From positions 2,170,001-2,234,000 of the forward strand of contig NZ_CP118632.1 of NCBI RefSeq assembly GCF_028993615.1: 64,000 nucleotides of DNA. Direction: 5' to 3'. A program made the position numbers and the translations under genes. This DNA is from Herbaspirillum sp. WKF16. Its GTDB lineage: Bacteria; Pseudomonadota; Gammaproteobacteria; Burkholderiales; Burkholderiaceae_D. Below are positions 37,719-46,810 of this stretch, one piece after another. Under the pieces are notes generated by a model, which was not told the DNA's origin, did no database searches, and saw nothing but the letters and a program-made list of their open reading frames with translations. Position 1 is the first letter of the stretch; each line of letters begins with the position of its first letter.

Positions 37719-38889
37719 GGCCGGGTTCCTTGGCGGGGTTGACGCTGACGGGCGGCCGGGCTTGCAGCTGCCAGCGCAGCTTCACGGCGGCGAGGCGGCC
37801 GGTGACGGCCTCCCACGCCAGCAGGTTGCAAAACAGCAGGCCTTGCAGCACTAGGGTGGTGGCGTCGGGCAGGTCGAGGCGGCGTTGCAGCAGGCTGCCG
37901 CTGGCTTCCACGCCGCCGATCACCAACGCGCAGACGATGATGGCCAGCGGGTTCTGGCGCGCCGCAAAGGCCACCAGGATGCCGGAGAAACCGTAGCCCG
38001 CCAGCAGCGCGCTGGTGGCGCTGCCTTGCACGGCGCTGACCTCGAACATCCCGGCCAGGCCCGCCGCGGCGCCGCCCAGGGCGCAGGCGAGCAGCACCAG
38101 CCGGTTCACCGGCAAGCCGACCAGGCGCGCGGTGCGCACGTTGCCGCCAGCGATGCCCATGGCGAAGCCGGTCACGCTATGGCGCAGGAAGACCCAGGCC
38201 GCGACGCAGGCCAGCGCGCCCCACACCAGGCCCCAATGCACGTCCAGCCAGGGCATGGAGCCGACCAGGTAAGGCTCGGGCAGCGGCAGGGTCGAGGGCT
38301 TATTGAGACTGGCCGGATCGCGCAGCGGGCCTTCGACCAGGTGCTTGAACAGCGCCACCGCCAGGTAGGACAGCAGCAGGCTGGAGATCGTCTCGTTGAC
38401 GCCGCGCCACTGGCGCAGCCCGCCGCACAGGGCGATCCACAGGCCGCCGGCGACCATCGCGGCGGCCGCCATGAGCGCCAGCATGAGCGCCGAGGGCAGG
38501 CCCGGGGCCAGTTGCGGCATCATCGCCGCCGCCAGCCCGCCCAGCGCCAGCGCGCCTTCGCCGCCGATCACGATCAAGGCCACGCGCGCCGGCAGCGCCA
38601 CGCACAGCGCCGTCAGCAGCAGGGGCGCGGCGCGCTGCAAGGTGTTCTGCCAGGCGAACATGGAGCCGAACGCGCCCTGGTAGATCAGCAGGCAGGCTTC
38701 GCCGGCCGGCCGTCCTTGCAGCAGCAGGAACAGCACGAACAGCAACAGCGTGCCGGCCAGCGCGAATAGCGTGGGCAGCGCCGGCGCGGCGGCGTTGAAG
38801 AGGGCGGCGCGCAGCTTCAGGTGCGGCGGCGCGGCGATTGCGGTGTGCTCGGCGGCCGGTGCGGCGGCCGGTGCGGGAACGGATGTCAT
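37711..38889 (-). CDS. ABC importer permease (BMP/nucleoside type), first subunit
   Basis: 392 residues. A Pro/Ala-rich cytoplasmic N-terminus precedes a long first helix (TLFALAGTLLLFVLFLLLQG). LIVIGGEGALALGGLAAAMM and ETISSLLLSYLAVALFKHLV are YufP/NupP-like membrane signatures. With the neighbouring permease it should form a heterodimeric channel energised by the double ATPase at 34502-36070. Confidence 0.9.
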   Translation of the reverse strand: MTSVPAPAAAPAAEHTAIAAPPHLKLRAALFNAAAPALPTLFALAGTLLLFVLFLLLQGRPAGEACLLIYQGAFGSMFAWQNTLQRAAPLLLTALCVALPARVALIVIGGEGALALGGLAAAMMPQLAPGLPSALMLALMAAAAMVAGGLWIALCGGLRQWRGVNETISSLLLSYLAVALFKHLVEGPLRDPASLNKPSTLPLPEPYLVGSMPWLDVHWGLVWGALACVAAWVFLRHSVTGFAMGIAGGNVRTARLVGLPVNRLVLLACALGGAAAGLAGMFEVSAVQGSATSALLAGYGFSGILVAFAARQNPLAIIVCALVIGGVEASGSLLQRRLDLPDATTLVLQGLLFCNLLAWEAVTGRLAAVKLRWQLQARPPVSVNPAKEPGHA

Positions 38890-38953
38890 GGCGATATCCC
38901 GTGCGAGGAAATCGGGGCGGCGCGGTCGGCCGCGCCGCGTCTGGCGGTGCGGA

Positions 38954-40051
38954 TCAAACCTGGCCGACGACGCCGGCTACCAGGTAGTTCATCTTCTCCA
39001 GCGCCACGTCGGTCTGGACCTGGGTAGTGCCGGCGGCGATCACGGTATTGCCCTTGTTGTCCTTGATCGGACCCTTGAAGATCTGGAACTTCCCGGCCAG
39101 CATCTGCGCCTTGATGTCATCCGCCTTCTTCTTCGCCGCCGCGCTGACGGAGGCGCCGTAGGGCGACATCTTCACGAAGTTGTCCTTCAGGCCGCCGCGC
39201 AGGAAGTTGATCATCGGCTTGCCTTCCAGCGTGGCCTTGACGATCTCGGTGTAGGGCGTGGCCCAGTTCCATTCGGCGCCGGTGAGGTAGCCCTTGGGCG
39301 CCAGCGCCGCCTGGCTGGCGTGGTAGCCGGTGGTCATGATGCCGCGCTTCTCGGCCGTCTCGACGATCACCTTGGGGCCGTCCACGTGGCAGGTGATGAC
39401 GTCGCAGCCTTGGTCGATCAGGCTGTTGGCGGCTTCGGCCTCCTTGACCGGCAGCGACCAGTCGCCGGTGAAGATGACGTGGGTGGTGATGGCCGGATCG
39501 ACCGACTGCGCTCCCAGCGTGAAGGCGTTGATGTTGCGCAGCACCTGCGGGATGGGCTTGGCGGCGATGAAGGCCAGCTTCTTGCTCTTGCTCATATGGC
39601 CGGCGACGACGCCGGAAAGGTATTCGCACTCTTCGATGTAGCCGAAGAAGCTGCCCACGTTCATCGGGTGCTTGCCGGCGGTCCACAGGCCGCCGCAATG
39701 GGCGATGCGCACCTTGGGATATTTTTCGGCGATCTTCAGCACGTGCGGTTCGAAATAGCCGAAGGACGTGGGGAAGATCAGTTGCGCGCCGTCCTGCTGG
39801 ATCATGGCCTCCATGGTCTTTTGCACCGCCACGGTCTCGGGCACCTTCTCTTCCTCGATCACTTTCACGCCCGGCAGCTTCTTGATGATGGCGGCGGCCT
39901 GCGCATGGGACTGGTTGTAGCCGAAGTCATCGCGCGCGCCGACGTAGATGAATCCCACGGTCAGCGGGCCTGCCGCCAGCAGGTCCAGCGGCAAGGCGGC
40001 GCCCAGTGCGGCGGCGCCGGACAGTTTCAGGAAATCGCGGCGGTTCTTCAT
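38954..40051 (-). CDS. BMP-family (PnrA-like) periplasmic binding protein, Tat-exported
   Basis: 365 residues. A twin-arginine signal (MKNRRDFLKLSGAAALGAAL) indicates folded export. The BMP domain is clear: GFIYVGARDDFGYNQSH, LIFPTSFGY, GYIEECEYLSGVVAGHMSKS. BMP proteins bind nucleosides or purines. The start was placed at the ATG at 40051 with GGAG 9 nt before it rather than at the upstream TTG. It probably feeds a nitrogenous heterocycle or urea derivative to the downstream permeases. Confidence 0.9.
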   Translation of the reverse strand: MKNRRDFLKLSGAAALGAALPLDLLAAGPLTVGFIYVGARDDFGYNQSHAQAAAIIKKLPGVKVIEEEKVPETVAVQKTMEAMIQQDGAQLIFPTSFGYFEPHVLKIAEKYPKVRIAHCGGLWTAGKHPMNVGSFFGYIEECEYLSGVVAGHMSKSKKLAFIAAKPIPQVLRNINAFTLGAQSVDPAITTHVIFTGDWSLPVKEAEAANSLIDQGCDVITCHVDGPKVIVETAEKRGIMTTGYHASQAALAPKGYLTGAEWNWATPYTEIVKATLEGKPMINFLRGGLKDNFVKMSPYGASVSAAAKKKADDIKAQMLAGKFQIFKGPIKDNKGNTVIAAGTTQVQTDVALEKMNYLVAGVVGQV

Positions 40052-40110
40052 GTTGTTGTGCTCCAATGAGGACGTGCGTGGTGGTTGAAAGGGATCAATC
40101 GGGCCCGGGA

Positions 40111-40968
40111 TCAGGACAGCGCCAGCGTGCCCGGCGCCTGCATGCGGGCCGGCTTGCGGACCTCGCGCTGGAAGATTTCCATGGACAGCTTCTTGGCCGA
40201 GATGAAGCCCGGCTGCGACAGCGTCTCCACCGTGCGCGGGCGCGGATCGTCGTAGCGCAGGATGTCGGCCACGGCGGTGGGGCGCTTGGTCAGCAGCAGG
40301 ATTTCATCGGCCAGGTAGACGGCCTCCTCCAGGTCGTGCGAGACCAGCACCATGGTGGTGCCGGTCTGCATGAAGACTTCCTGCAGCTTCTCGCGGATGA
40401 ACAGCGTCATCTCGAAATCCAGCGCCGAGAACGGTTCGTCCAGGAACAGCACCTCCGGCCCCGGCGCCAGCGCGCGCATGATGGAGGCGGTCTGTTGCTG
40501 GCCGCCGGACAACTCGTAGGGATAGCGCATCAGGTCGAACTTGACGTCGAAGGACGCCACCAGCTCGTCCACGCGGCGCTTGATCTCGGCCTTGGATTTG
40601 CCTTCCAGCTTGAGCGGGTAGGCGATGTTGTCGATGGTGCGCAGCCACGGGAACATGGCGTCGCGGTAGTTCTGGAAGACGTAGCCGATCTTGGTGTCGG
40701 CCAGCGACTTGCCGTCGAACAGGATCTGCCCGGCGTCGACCGGGATCAGGCCGGCGATCATGTTGATCAGCGTGGATTTGCCGCAGCCGTTGGGGCCGAA
40801 CACCGAGACGATCTTGTTCTTGGGGATGTCGAGGTCGAAGTCCTCGTACAGCGGCCAGCCGGCGAAGTGCTTGGTCAGGCCGCGGATGGTGATATGGGTG
40901 CCGGGCGGCCCGGGAACGAACGGGGTTTCCGGGGGCAACTCGACTTTGGGGCTGATCACGACGCTCAT
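40111..40968 (-). CDS. ABC ATPase, nitrate/sulfonate/taurine type (SsuB-like)
   Basis: 285 residues. Walker A FGPNGCGKSTLI, Q-loop VFQNYRDAMFPWL, signature LSGGQQQTASIMRAL, Walker B VLFLDEPFSALD, H-loop SHDLEEAVYLAD. A ~30-residue Pro-rich N-terminal extension is present. It overlaps the permease gene by 4 bp. With 40965-41810 and 41818-42840 it is a complete SsuABC-type importer dedicated to this locus. Confidence 0.92.
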   Translation of the reverse strand: MSVVISPKVELPPETPFVPGPPGTHITIRGLTKHFAGWPLYEDFDLDIPKNKIVSVFGPNGCGKSTLINMIAGLIPVDAGQILFDGKSLADTKIGYVFQNYRDAMFPWLRTIDNIAYPLKLEGKSKAEIKRRVDELVASFDVKFDLMRYPYELSGGQQQTASIMRALAPGPEVLFLDEPFSALDFEMTLFIREKLQEVFMQTGTTMVLVSHDLEEAVYLADEILLLTKRPTAVADILRYDDPRPRTVETLSQPGFISAKKLSMEIFQREVRKPARMQAPGTLALS

Positions 40969-41810
40969 CTTCCGCTCCAGTGGACGATACGTTTTTCAAT
41001 CACGATGAAGGCCACGTTGAGCACATAGCCCAGCGCGCCGGCAGAGAGAATGGCGGCGTACATCTCGCGCACGTTGAGGACCTGCTGGGCATCGATGATG
41101 CGGTGGCCCAGGCCGTTCTCGGATCCGATGAACATCTCGGCCACGATCACGATCACCAGCGCCATCGAGACCGCGCTGCGCAGGCCGACGAAGGTGGCTT
41201 GCAGGCTCTCCCACAGCAGCACGTCGCAGAAGATGCGCCAGCGCGAGGCGCCCATGACCTTGGCCGCCATCACACGCTGCTTGCGGGCGTTGAGCACGCC
41301 GTAGGCGCTGTTGAACAGCACGATCAGGAAGGCGCCGAAGGCGGCGATGGCCACCTTGTTGATGTCGGATACGCCGAAGATCAGCAGGAACAACGGGATC
41401 AGCGCAGAGGAGGGCGTGGAGCGGAAGAAGTCGATCAGGAACTCGACGCTGCGGTAAGCGCGCTCGTTGCTGCCCAGGAGCACGCCCAGCGGCACGCCGA
41501 CCACGGCGGCGATGATGAAGGACTCCAGCGTGCGCGCCACCGTCACCGCGAAGTCCAGCAGCAGCGGGCCGCCGGCCAGGCCGTTGACCATGGTGATCAG
41601 CGTGGCGCCCGGCGGCGGCAGCAGGATGGCCTTGATCCAGCCGGCCCGCACCACCAGGTCCCACACCACGAACAGCGCGATCGGCCCGATGAAGGGTAGC
41701 AGCCTGCGCAGCGAAGGCAGGCCGCGTTTGACGGCAGGGCGGGCAGGCGCGCGCGCCTGCGGTTCTCTTGCGCGGCCCGCTTCGCGGGCGCCGGCGACGG
41801 TCTCGGTCAT
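40965..41810 (-). CDS. ABC permease, nitrate/sulfonate/taurine type (SsuC-like)
   Basis: 281 residues. A basic Arg-rich N-terminus precedes six membrane helices. The EAA loop is present (KVMGASRWRIFCDVLLWESL), as is the BPD_transp_1 fold (LESFIIAAVVGVPLGVLLGS). It starts 7 bp after the binding-protein gene. Confidence 0.92.
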   Translation of the reverse strand: MTETVAGAREAGRAREPQARAPARPAVKRGLPSLRRLLPFIGPIALFVVWDLVVRAGWIKAILLPPPGATLITMVNGLAGGPLLLDFAVTVARTLESFIIAAVVGVPLGVLLGSNERAYRSVEFLIDFFRSTPSSALIPLFLLIFGVSDINKVAIAAFGAFLIVLFNSAYGVLNARKQRVMAAKVMGASRWRIFCDVLLWESLQATFVGLRSAVSMALVIVIVAEMFIGSENGLGHRIIDAQQVLNVREMYAAILSAGALGYVLNVAFIVIEKRIVHWSGR

Positions 41811-41817
41811 GATGGCC

Positions 41818-42840
41818 TCAGCCCTTGTAGATCAGGTTGTCCACCACGATGCGCTGCGAGAACACACCCTTCTCCACGAACAGGTCGTAGAACTTCTGGA
41901 AGTAGGCGATATCGCTGGGCTTGAACTCGTTGTAGAGCATGTAGGCCGCCAGCGGCACCTCATTGGTGAGCGAACCTTCGATGGCGGTATAGCCCTTGAG
42001 GTAGGTGCGCGCCTTGTCGGGATTGCTGCGCACCAGCTCGATGCCGCGCGCGTAGGCGGCGATGTATTTCTTCGCCTCGACCGGATGCTTCTTGATGAAC
42101 TCGGTGGTCAGCGCGGCGGCGCCGCCATGCCATGGCGCCATCGGGTCGCCCAGGATGTACTTGGCGATCACGCCGGTTTCCAGCACGCGGGTGCTGTTGC
42201 TCATGCGGCCCACCGTGCCGGTCGGCTCCAGCGTGTAGCAGGCGTCGATCTGGCCGGCCGCCAGCGAAGCCACGTGCTGGCCGATGGGCAGTTCCACCAC
42301 CGTGGCGCCGGTGGCGCCGGCGCGTTCCAGCACCGTCTTGGCCAGCGTCACGTTCTGGATGCCGGGGCCGGAGGCGACCTTCTTGCCCTTGAGCTCGGCG
42401 ATCGATTTGATCGCGCTGTCCTTGGGCACCAGGAATTCATCGAGCACGTACTTGGCGTTGCTGGGGTTGGTGGCGAAGATCTTGAACAGGCCCGGCTGGG
42501 CGATCTCGCCGATGGCCAGGTTGCCCGCGCCGGTGCCGTTGGCCGAACCGTCGGCGCGGCCGGAGAGCATGGCCTCCATCACTTGCTGGGCGCCGGCGAA
42601 TTTCAGGGCCTGCACCTCCAGCCCGGCTTCCTTGAAATAGCCCGCTTCCACCGCGGCGTAGAACGGCAGGCCGGCCGCCACCGGCCAGTAGCCGATGCGG
42701 ATCGGCACGCTTTGCGCACGCAGGATGGCCGGCGCGCCGGCGATGGCCGCGGTGGCGACGACCGCGCCGGTCTTGGCGATGAAGCTGCGGCGGGAAGGAT
42801 TCGCAGTGTGCGGGGGACTTGCTTCAGAAATCTTTTTCAT
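41818..42840 (-). CDS. Periplasmic binding protein, SsuA/NMT1-like, Tat-exported
   Basis: 340 residues. The signal contains a twin arginine (NPSRRSFIAKTGAVVATAAI) and ends near LRAQS. The NMT1/SsuA fold is shown by IRIGYWPVAAGLPFYAAVEA, GYFKEAGLEVQALKF and LAAGQIDACYTLEPTG. Binding proteins of this class take up sulfonates, nitrate, urea derivatives or pyrimidine-like compounds; here location next to atzF suggests a urea-type ligand. Confidence 0.9.
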   Translation of the reverse strand: MKKISEASPPHTANPSRRSFIAKTGAVVATAAIAGAPAILRAQSVPIRIGYWPVAAGLPFYAAVEAGYFKEAGLEVQALKFAGAQQVMEAMLSGRADGSANGTGAGNLAIGEIAQPGLFKIFATNPSNAKYVLDEFLVPKDSAIKSIAELKGKKVASGPGIQNVTLAKTVLERAGATGATVVELPIGQHVASLAAGQIDACYTLEPTGTVGRMSNSTRVLETGVIAKYILGDPMAPWHGGAAALTTEFIKKHPVEAKKYIAAYARGIELVRSNPDKARTYLKGYTAIEGSLTNEVPLAAYMLYNEFKPSDIAYFQKFYDLFVEKGVFSQRIVVDNLIYKG

Positions 42841-42892
42841 TGCCGGCTCCGTGGTGAGGGGTCAGGGGTGATGCGATGCTGCAAAAAAAGGT

Positions 42893-44728
42893 TCAGGCGC
42901 GCGCCGCCAGGTAGGCCGCCCAGCCGCCGTGATGGGTGATGTCCGTGGCGCCGGCGATGCCGGCCGGCTCGCAGATGAAGCCCTTGACGCTGCTGCCGTC
43001 GGCCAGCTCCACCGTGCCGATGCCCAGCGGCGCCGGAATGGCGGCGACGAATCCGCCGAACTGGCGCAGCGGCATTTCCCACACTTCCACCGCGATGGCC
43101 GCGCCGTCGCCGACGGAGGTGCGCGCCAGCCCCGGCTTGGGTGGCGTGGTGTCGGCCAGGGCGTACAGGCGGTACTGCGCGGCCGTGCGGGTGACGGCCA
43201 CGCGGCGTGCGCCGGCCTCCAGCAATTGCCAGTTCAGCGGCTGGCCGGAGAGATGGGCGCCGACCACGCAGACCGCGATCGTGGTCTCGTTGAAAGGCAG
43301 CGGCGCGGTCGCGATGTCGTCGGCCTGCGCGGCACCGCCCAGGAGCAATTGAAATTGCGCGCCGGCTTCGGCCAGCCGGTGGTCGGAACCGGCCGGCCCG
43401 ATCAACGTCACGCCGGCCGGCAGGCCGTCGTCGCGCCAGAGGCCGGGAATGGCCAGGGCCGCCATATCCATCAGGTTGACGAAGTTGGTGTAGTAGCCCA
43501 GCTGCGAATTGCGCGCCACCGGATCGGCCTCGACCTCGGCGATGGTGGGGAAGGTAGTGGTGGTAGGCACCAGCAGCAGGTCGCTGCCTTCGAGCAGCGT
43601 CTCGGCTTCGCGCTTCAGGTCGGCCAGGCGGTATTGGGCGTTGAAGGCGTCGACGGCATCGTAGTTGTCGGCCTGGGCGGTGATCTGGCGCACCACCGGA
43701 TCCATGTCCGCGGCGTGTTCGACAAAGAACTCGCCCAGCACGGCGCGGCGCTCGCCGACCCATGGCCCCTGGTACAGCAGCTGCGCCGCATCGGTGAAGG
43801 CCTCGAACGGGATCTTGGCAATGGCCACGCCTGGCATGGCGGCGATCCTGGCCAGCGTGCGCTCGTAGGCTTCCTGGGCCAGGGCGTCGCCGTAGAACTC
43901 CGGCTGCTCGGGCACGGTGATGCGATAGCCGCGGCGCTTCACGCCCAGCATCGGCGGCTTGCGCGAGTAGGAATCCGCATCGTCGTAACCGGCCGCGCTT
44001 TGCAGCACGCGCCAGGCGCCGGCGACGTCATGCGCGAAGATGGAGATGCAATCCAGCGTGCGGCAGGCCGGCAGCAAGCCTTGCCCGCTGATCAGGCCGC
44101 GCGTGGGTTTCAACCCGACCAGGTGATTGAAGGCCGCCGGCACGCGGCCGGAGCCGGCGGTGTCGGTGCCGAGTGAAAACAGCACCTGGCCCAGCGCCAC
44201 GGCGACGGCGGAACCTGAGCTGGAACCGCCGGAGACATACTCCGGCTTGATCGAATTGCGCACCGCGCCGTAGGGCGAGCGCACGCCCACCAGGCCGGTG
44301 GCGAACTGGTCGAGATTGGTCTTGCCCACCAGCAGCGCGCCGGCCGCCTGCAGGCGCCGCACCACGGTGGCGCTGGCCGCGGCCACCGCGCTGAACTCAG
44401 GGCAGGCCCCGGTGGTGGGCATATCGGCCACGTCGATGTTGTCCTTCACGGCAAAGGGAATGCCGAACAGCGGCATGGCATCGAACACCGCCTCGCCCTT
44501 GATCTGCAACATCAGGTCGAGCGCCGCCGCCTGCTGCTTCAACTGCTTGGCCGGCACGCGGCTGATCCACACCTCATGGCGATCGGACGCCTCGATGCGC
44601 GAGAGCAGCTCGGCAACCGTCTTGCCGGGCGTGGCGGCGCCGCTGCGGTAATCGTCGAGCAGCGCCGAAATGGTGAGGCGATCAGGCGCCTGGGCGGGTT
44701 CGTGGCGGAGAGGCGAGGTGGTTGGCAT
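42893..44728 (-). CDS. atzF: Allophanate hydrolase (AtzF type)
   Basis: 611 residues from the ATG at 44728. The amidase-signature domain carries the Ser-cisSer-Lys triad: PFAVKDN (Lys near residue 95), YVSGGSSSGSAVAVALG (cis-Ser), DTAGSGRVPAA (nucleophile Ser near 193). The C-terminal ~150 residues are the allophanate-hydrolase domain (EVWEMPLRQFGGFVAAIPAP, IGTVELADGSSVKGF). Overall it converts allophanate to two ammonia and two CO2. A TTG 8 codons upstream lies inside the palindromic operator and is less likely. It is the first gene of the locus. Confidence 0.92.
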   Translation of the reverse strand: MPTTSPLRHEPAQAPDRLTISALLDDYRSGAATPGKTVAELLSRIEASDRHEVWISRVPAKQLKQQAAALDLMLQIKGEAVFDAMPLFGIPFAVKDNIDVADMPTTGACPEFSAVAAASATVVRRLQAAGALLVGKTNLDQFATGLVGVRSPYGAVRNSIKPEYVSGGSSSGSAVAVALGQVLFSLGTDTAGSGRVPAAFNHLVGLKPTRGLISGQGLLPACRTLDCISIFAHDVAGAWRVLQSAAGYDDADSYSRKPPMLGVKRRGYRITVPEQPEFYGDALAQEAYERTLARIAAMPGVAIAKIPFEAFTDAAQLLYQGPWVGERRAVLGEFFVEHAADMDPVVRQITAQADNYDAVDAFNAQYRLADLKREAETLLEGSDLLLVPTTTTFPTIAEVEADPVARNSQLGYYTNFVNLMDMAALAIPGLWRDDGLPAGVTLIGPAGSDHRLAEAGAQFQLLLGGAAQADDIATAPLPFNETTIAVCVVGAHLSGQPLNWQLLEAGARRVAVTRTAAQYRLYALADTTPPKPGLARTSVGDGAAIAVEVWEMPLRQFGGFVAAIPAPLGIGTVELADGSSVKGFICEPAGIAGATDITHHGGWAAYLAARA

Positions 44729-44732
44729 GGTT

Positions 44733-44762
44733 ATATTCAATCTTGAATACAAGAATGAATAT
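44733..44762. promoter_or_regulatory. 30-bp palindrome upstream of atzF, probable GntR operator
   Basis: ATATTCAATCTTG (44733-44745), AATA, CAAGAATGAATAT (44750-44762): the arms match at 12 of 13 positions. The core CTTGAATACAAG resembles TTGTATACAA-type operators of FCD GntR regulators. It ends 5 bp before the atzF start codon, a position suited to repression. The GntR gene at the end of the locus is the likely binder. Confidence 0.65.
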
Positions 44763-45530
44763 CTTTAAGCAGGAGGCGTGCCAGCGTCCTTCTGGTTGTT
44801 GCTGGATCACGCTAATCCAGTCTGGTGGCGGCTTTGTGAGGGATGCTGTTTTTGGTAGTGCCGCCGCAGACGTGCGCGTGCGGCGTAAAGTGGGGCGGGT
44901 GTGCGCTGTTTTGGGCGTGGGATGGCGCTGCTGCACAATAAAGAACCAGCCCTCTGGGGGGGCATGGTGGCGAATGTTGAGAACGGAAAAATCGTGCCGT
45001 CACCGTCGAGGCAGATTCCCGCTCACGATAGATCCGCGCCCGGTACAGCGGTCTTCCCAATTCCCGGTCGCAATCGGCTGCCACGGAACCTGCTCGGCTT
45101 CTCGTGCCTCGTTGATGTTCTGGATGTTGGTAGTCGAGAGCTAACTATATATATCGATTTTAGAGATTCTGGTTCGATCTCTTGGTTGCCCGCATACGCT
45201 TGGGGCTAGATGTCGCTAGCGATGGACCTGTTCTCGAAGCAAGCCTCAGGCTTTCCACATCCGTTTCCTTAACACCGAAAATTATGTCGATCAGTTATGC
45301 GCATGATCTCAGCATATTTGTCCGCTCCCAATAATTCTCTTGATAGTGGAGTGATATGGGTTTGAAAGCTATTGGAATTGAAGGGCCATGGTCAAATTTC
45401 GTGAACAACGAACTGCCTTGAAACAGATTTCCTGAACTTTAGAGACTGAAATATAGAAGTGGTATGACTGCCGAGCTGCCCTCAGCAAGCAATGAGGGAA
45501 AAATCTACATTCCTAATTTTGACCCAGCTA
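44763..45530. other. Gene-poor region between atzF and the IS3 element
   Basis: About 770 bp. It holds the atzF upstream region, then sequence of mixed composition becoming AT-richer towards the IS. Short open frames exist on both strands but have no family resemblance, ribosome-binding site or codon bias. No recognisable gene remnant seen. Confidence 0.5.
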
Positions 45531-45556
45531 TGGAGTGAACCCCTCTAGCTGGACCA
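45531..45556. repeat. IS3 left terminal inverted repeat
   Basis: 26 bp beginning TGGAGTGAACCCCTC; it pairs with 46785-46810 with three mismatches. Confidence 0.88.
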
Positions 45557-45571
45557 AGGTTGATGGAGAAA

Positions 45572-46372
45572 CTAAGCCGCTTGCCGAGCGAGTTGTGCTT
45601 CGAAATGGTTAGGTGATTGATAGCCCAGTGCAGAGTGCATGCGCCGCTCGTTGTAAATCTCTTCGATGAAGTATGGCAGTCTCGCCGCTACGTCGTCGAA
45701 TTTCTCATAGCCGGCCAGATAAACCTCTTCGACCTTGAGCGTCTTCATGAAGCTCTCCGCCTGCGCGTTGTGATACGGATTGGCTGGCGCACTCATCGAT
45801 CCTATCAGACCAAACTCCGCCAGAGCATCCCGGTACAAAGCGCTGGCATATTGGCACCCGCGATCCGTATGGTGAATGCAGGTGCCGGGCGCCGGCTTGC
45901 GAATTCTGTAGGCGGCCGCCAGTGCGGCCAGGGCCAAAGGCGTGTCGATCCGCTTGGATAAAGCGTAGCCGATTACCTTGCGGCTGCAAGCATCCAAAAC
46001 AACGGCCAGGTAGATAAAGCCGGATGCTATTCGGATGTGGGTGATATCGGCAACCCAGACACGATCTGGCTCCGTTGGAATGATGTTCTGATAGAGATTA
46101 GGAAAGACGGCGACGTTAGTTTCAGAGCCGGCGACTGGCTTGAATCTGCGCCGATGGTGGCCGCACACCTGGTGCTCGCGCATGATCCTGGCTACGCGCT
46201 TGTGATTGACCACATGCCCGCGTGCCCTCAACTCCAACGTGATTCGACGATAGCCATAACCTGGAAAGACATCGTGGATGTCCTCTACCAGACGCGCCAG
46301 TTCAGTATCACCGAGTGCCAAAGTAGCCAGCTTAGACTGGTAATAATAGGTGCTACGTGGCAGATCGATCAT
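45572..46372 (-). CDS. IS3-family transposase OrfB (DDE integrase)
   Basis: 266 residues. A HTH_21-type segment (FPGYGYRRITLELRARGHVV) precedes the rve integrase core with DDE residues in WVADITHIRI, HHTDRGCQYAS and NAQAESFMKTLKVEEV. The ATG overlaps the stop of orfA (ATGA). The frame is uninterrupted, so it could act in trans, but without an intact OrfA it is probably inactive. Confidence 0.93.
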   Translation of the reverse strand: MIDLPRSTYYYQSKLATLALGDTELARLVEDIHDVFPGYGYRRITLELRARGHVVNHKRVARIMREHQVCGHHRRRFKPVAGSETNVAVFPNLYQNIIPTEPDRVWVADITHIRIASGFIYLAVVLDACSRKVIGYALSKRIDTPLALAALAAAYRIRKPAPGTCIHHTDRGCQYASALYRDALAEFGLIGSMSAPANPYHNAQAESFMKTLKVEEVYLAGYEKFDDVAARLPYFIEEIYNERRMHSALGYQSPNHFEAQLARQAA

Positions 46373-46732
46373 TTGGCATCCTCGTCGGATGGAGCAGGCT
46401 TGGGGCCGCTGATAATCGATGAGTTCTCGTTGTTGCTGACGAGTCGTAGCCGTGGCGTTTTTTTAAGGAGATCCAGCTCCATCGTCAGCTGGCCGACCTT
46501 CCGTTCCAAAGCAGCAATATGGGCTTCATACTCTGCGACCGTTGTTGCAGCGGCGTCTTCCTGGTCCAGCTCGCCGCGATCAAACTACCCAAGCCACATC
46601 TGCATGAGATTCGCTGACAAGTTATGGGTCTTGAGCGCCTCTCGTCGCCCCACCTTTCCGCTGCGGATATCGCTGCAGATCTGTTCTTGAATTGCGGACT
46701 GTGCCGCCTATGGTGACCTCGTGATGCCATGA
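46369..46732 (-). pseudogene. IS3-family OrfA, frameshifted and with an in-frame stop
   Basis: The ATG at 46732 opens MASRGHHRRHSPQFK, then a one-base loss near 46688 shifts the frame; reading on in the next frame restores a typical OrfA (EQICSDIRSGKVGRREALKT, HNLSANLMQMWLG). A TAG at 46585-46587 then interrupts before FDRGELDQEDAA and the leucine-zipper segment (IAALERKVGQLTMELDLLKK). An A7 run at the end of orfA is the usual frameshift site. Two lesions mark it as dead. Confidence 0.85.
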
Positions 46733-46784
46733 TGTCGCTCCTCCTGAGAAGGCTCGACAAGCGTATCACTTCATCTCCATGCCC

Positions 46785-46810
46785 TGGCCCAGCCCGAGGG
46801 GTTCACTCCA
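46785..46810. repeat. IS3 right terminal inverted repeat
   Basis: 26 bp ending GAGGGGTTCACTCCA, the inverted partner of 45531-45556. Confidence 0.88.

Larger units (their letters stand above)
45531..46810. mobile_element. IS3-family insertion sequence, decayed
   Basis: About 1280 bp bounded by 26-bp imperfect inverted repeats (23 of 26 matches) beginning TGGAGTGAACCCCTC. It contains a disrupted orfA and an intact orfB on the minus strand. The 3-4 bp flanks differ (CTA on the left, AAA on the right), so no target duplication is visible; later recombination or rearrangement is possible. The broken orfA makes autonomous movement unlikely. Confidence 0.9.

Noticed and set aside
44722..45144. A 140-codon plus-strand frame upstream of the IS
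   Set aside because: It starts inside the atzF operator, has no ribosome-binding site and no recognisable domain; codon use is not like the neighbours.
46441..46475. The A7 run as evidence that orfA is functional by programmed frameshifting
   Set aside because: The run is at the normal IS3 frameshift site, but orfA is already broken upstream by a frameshift and an amber codon.
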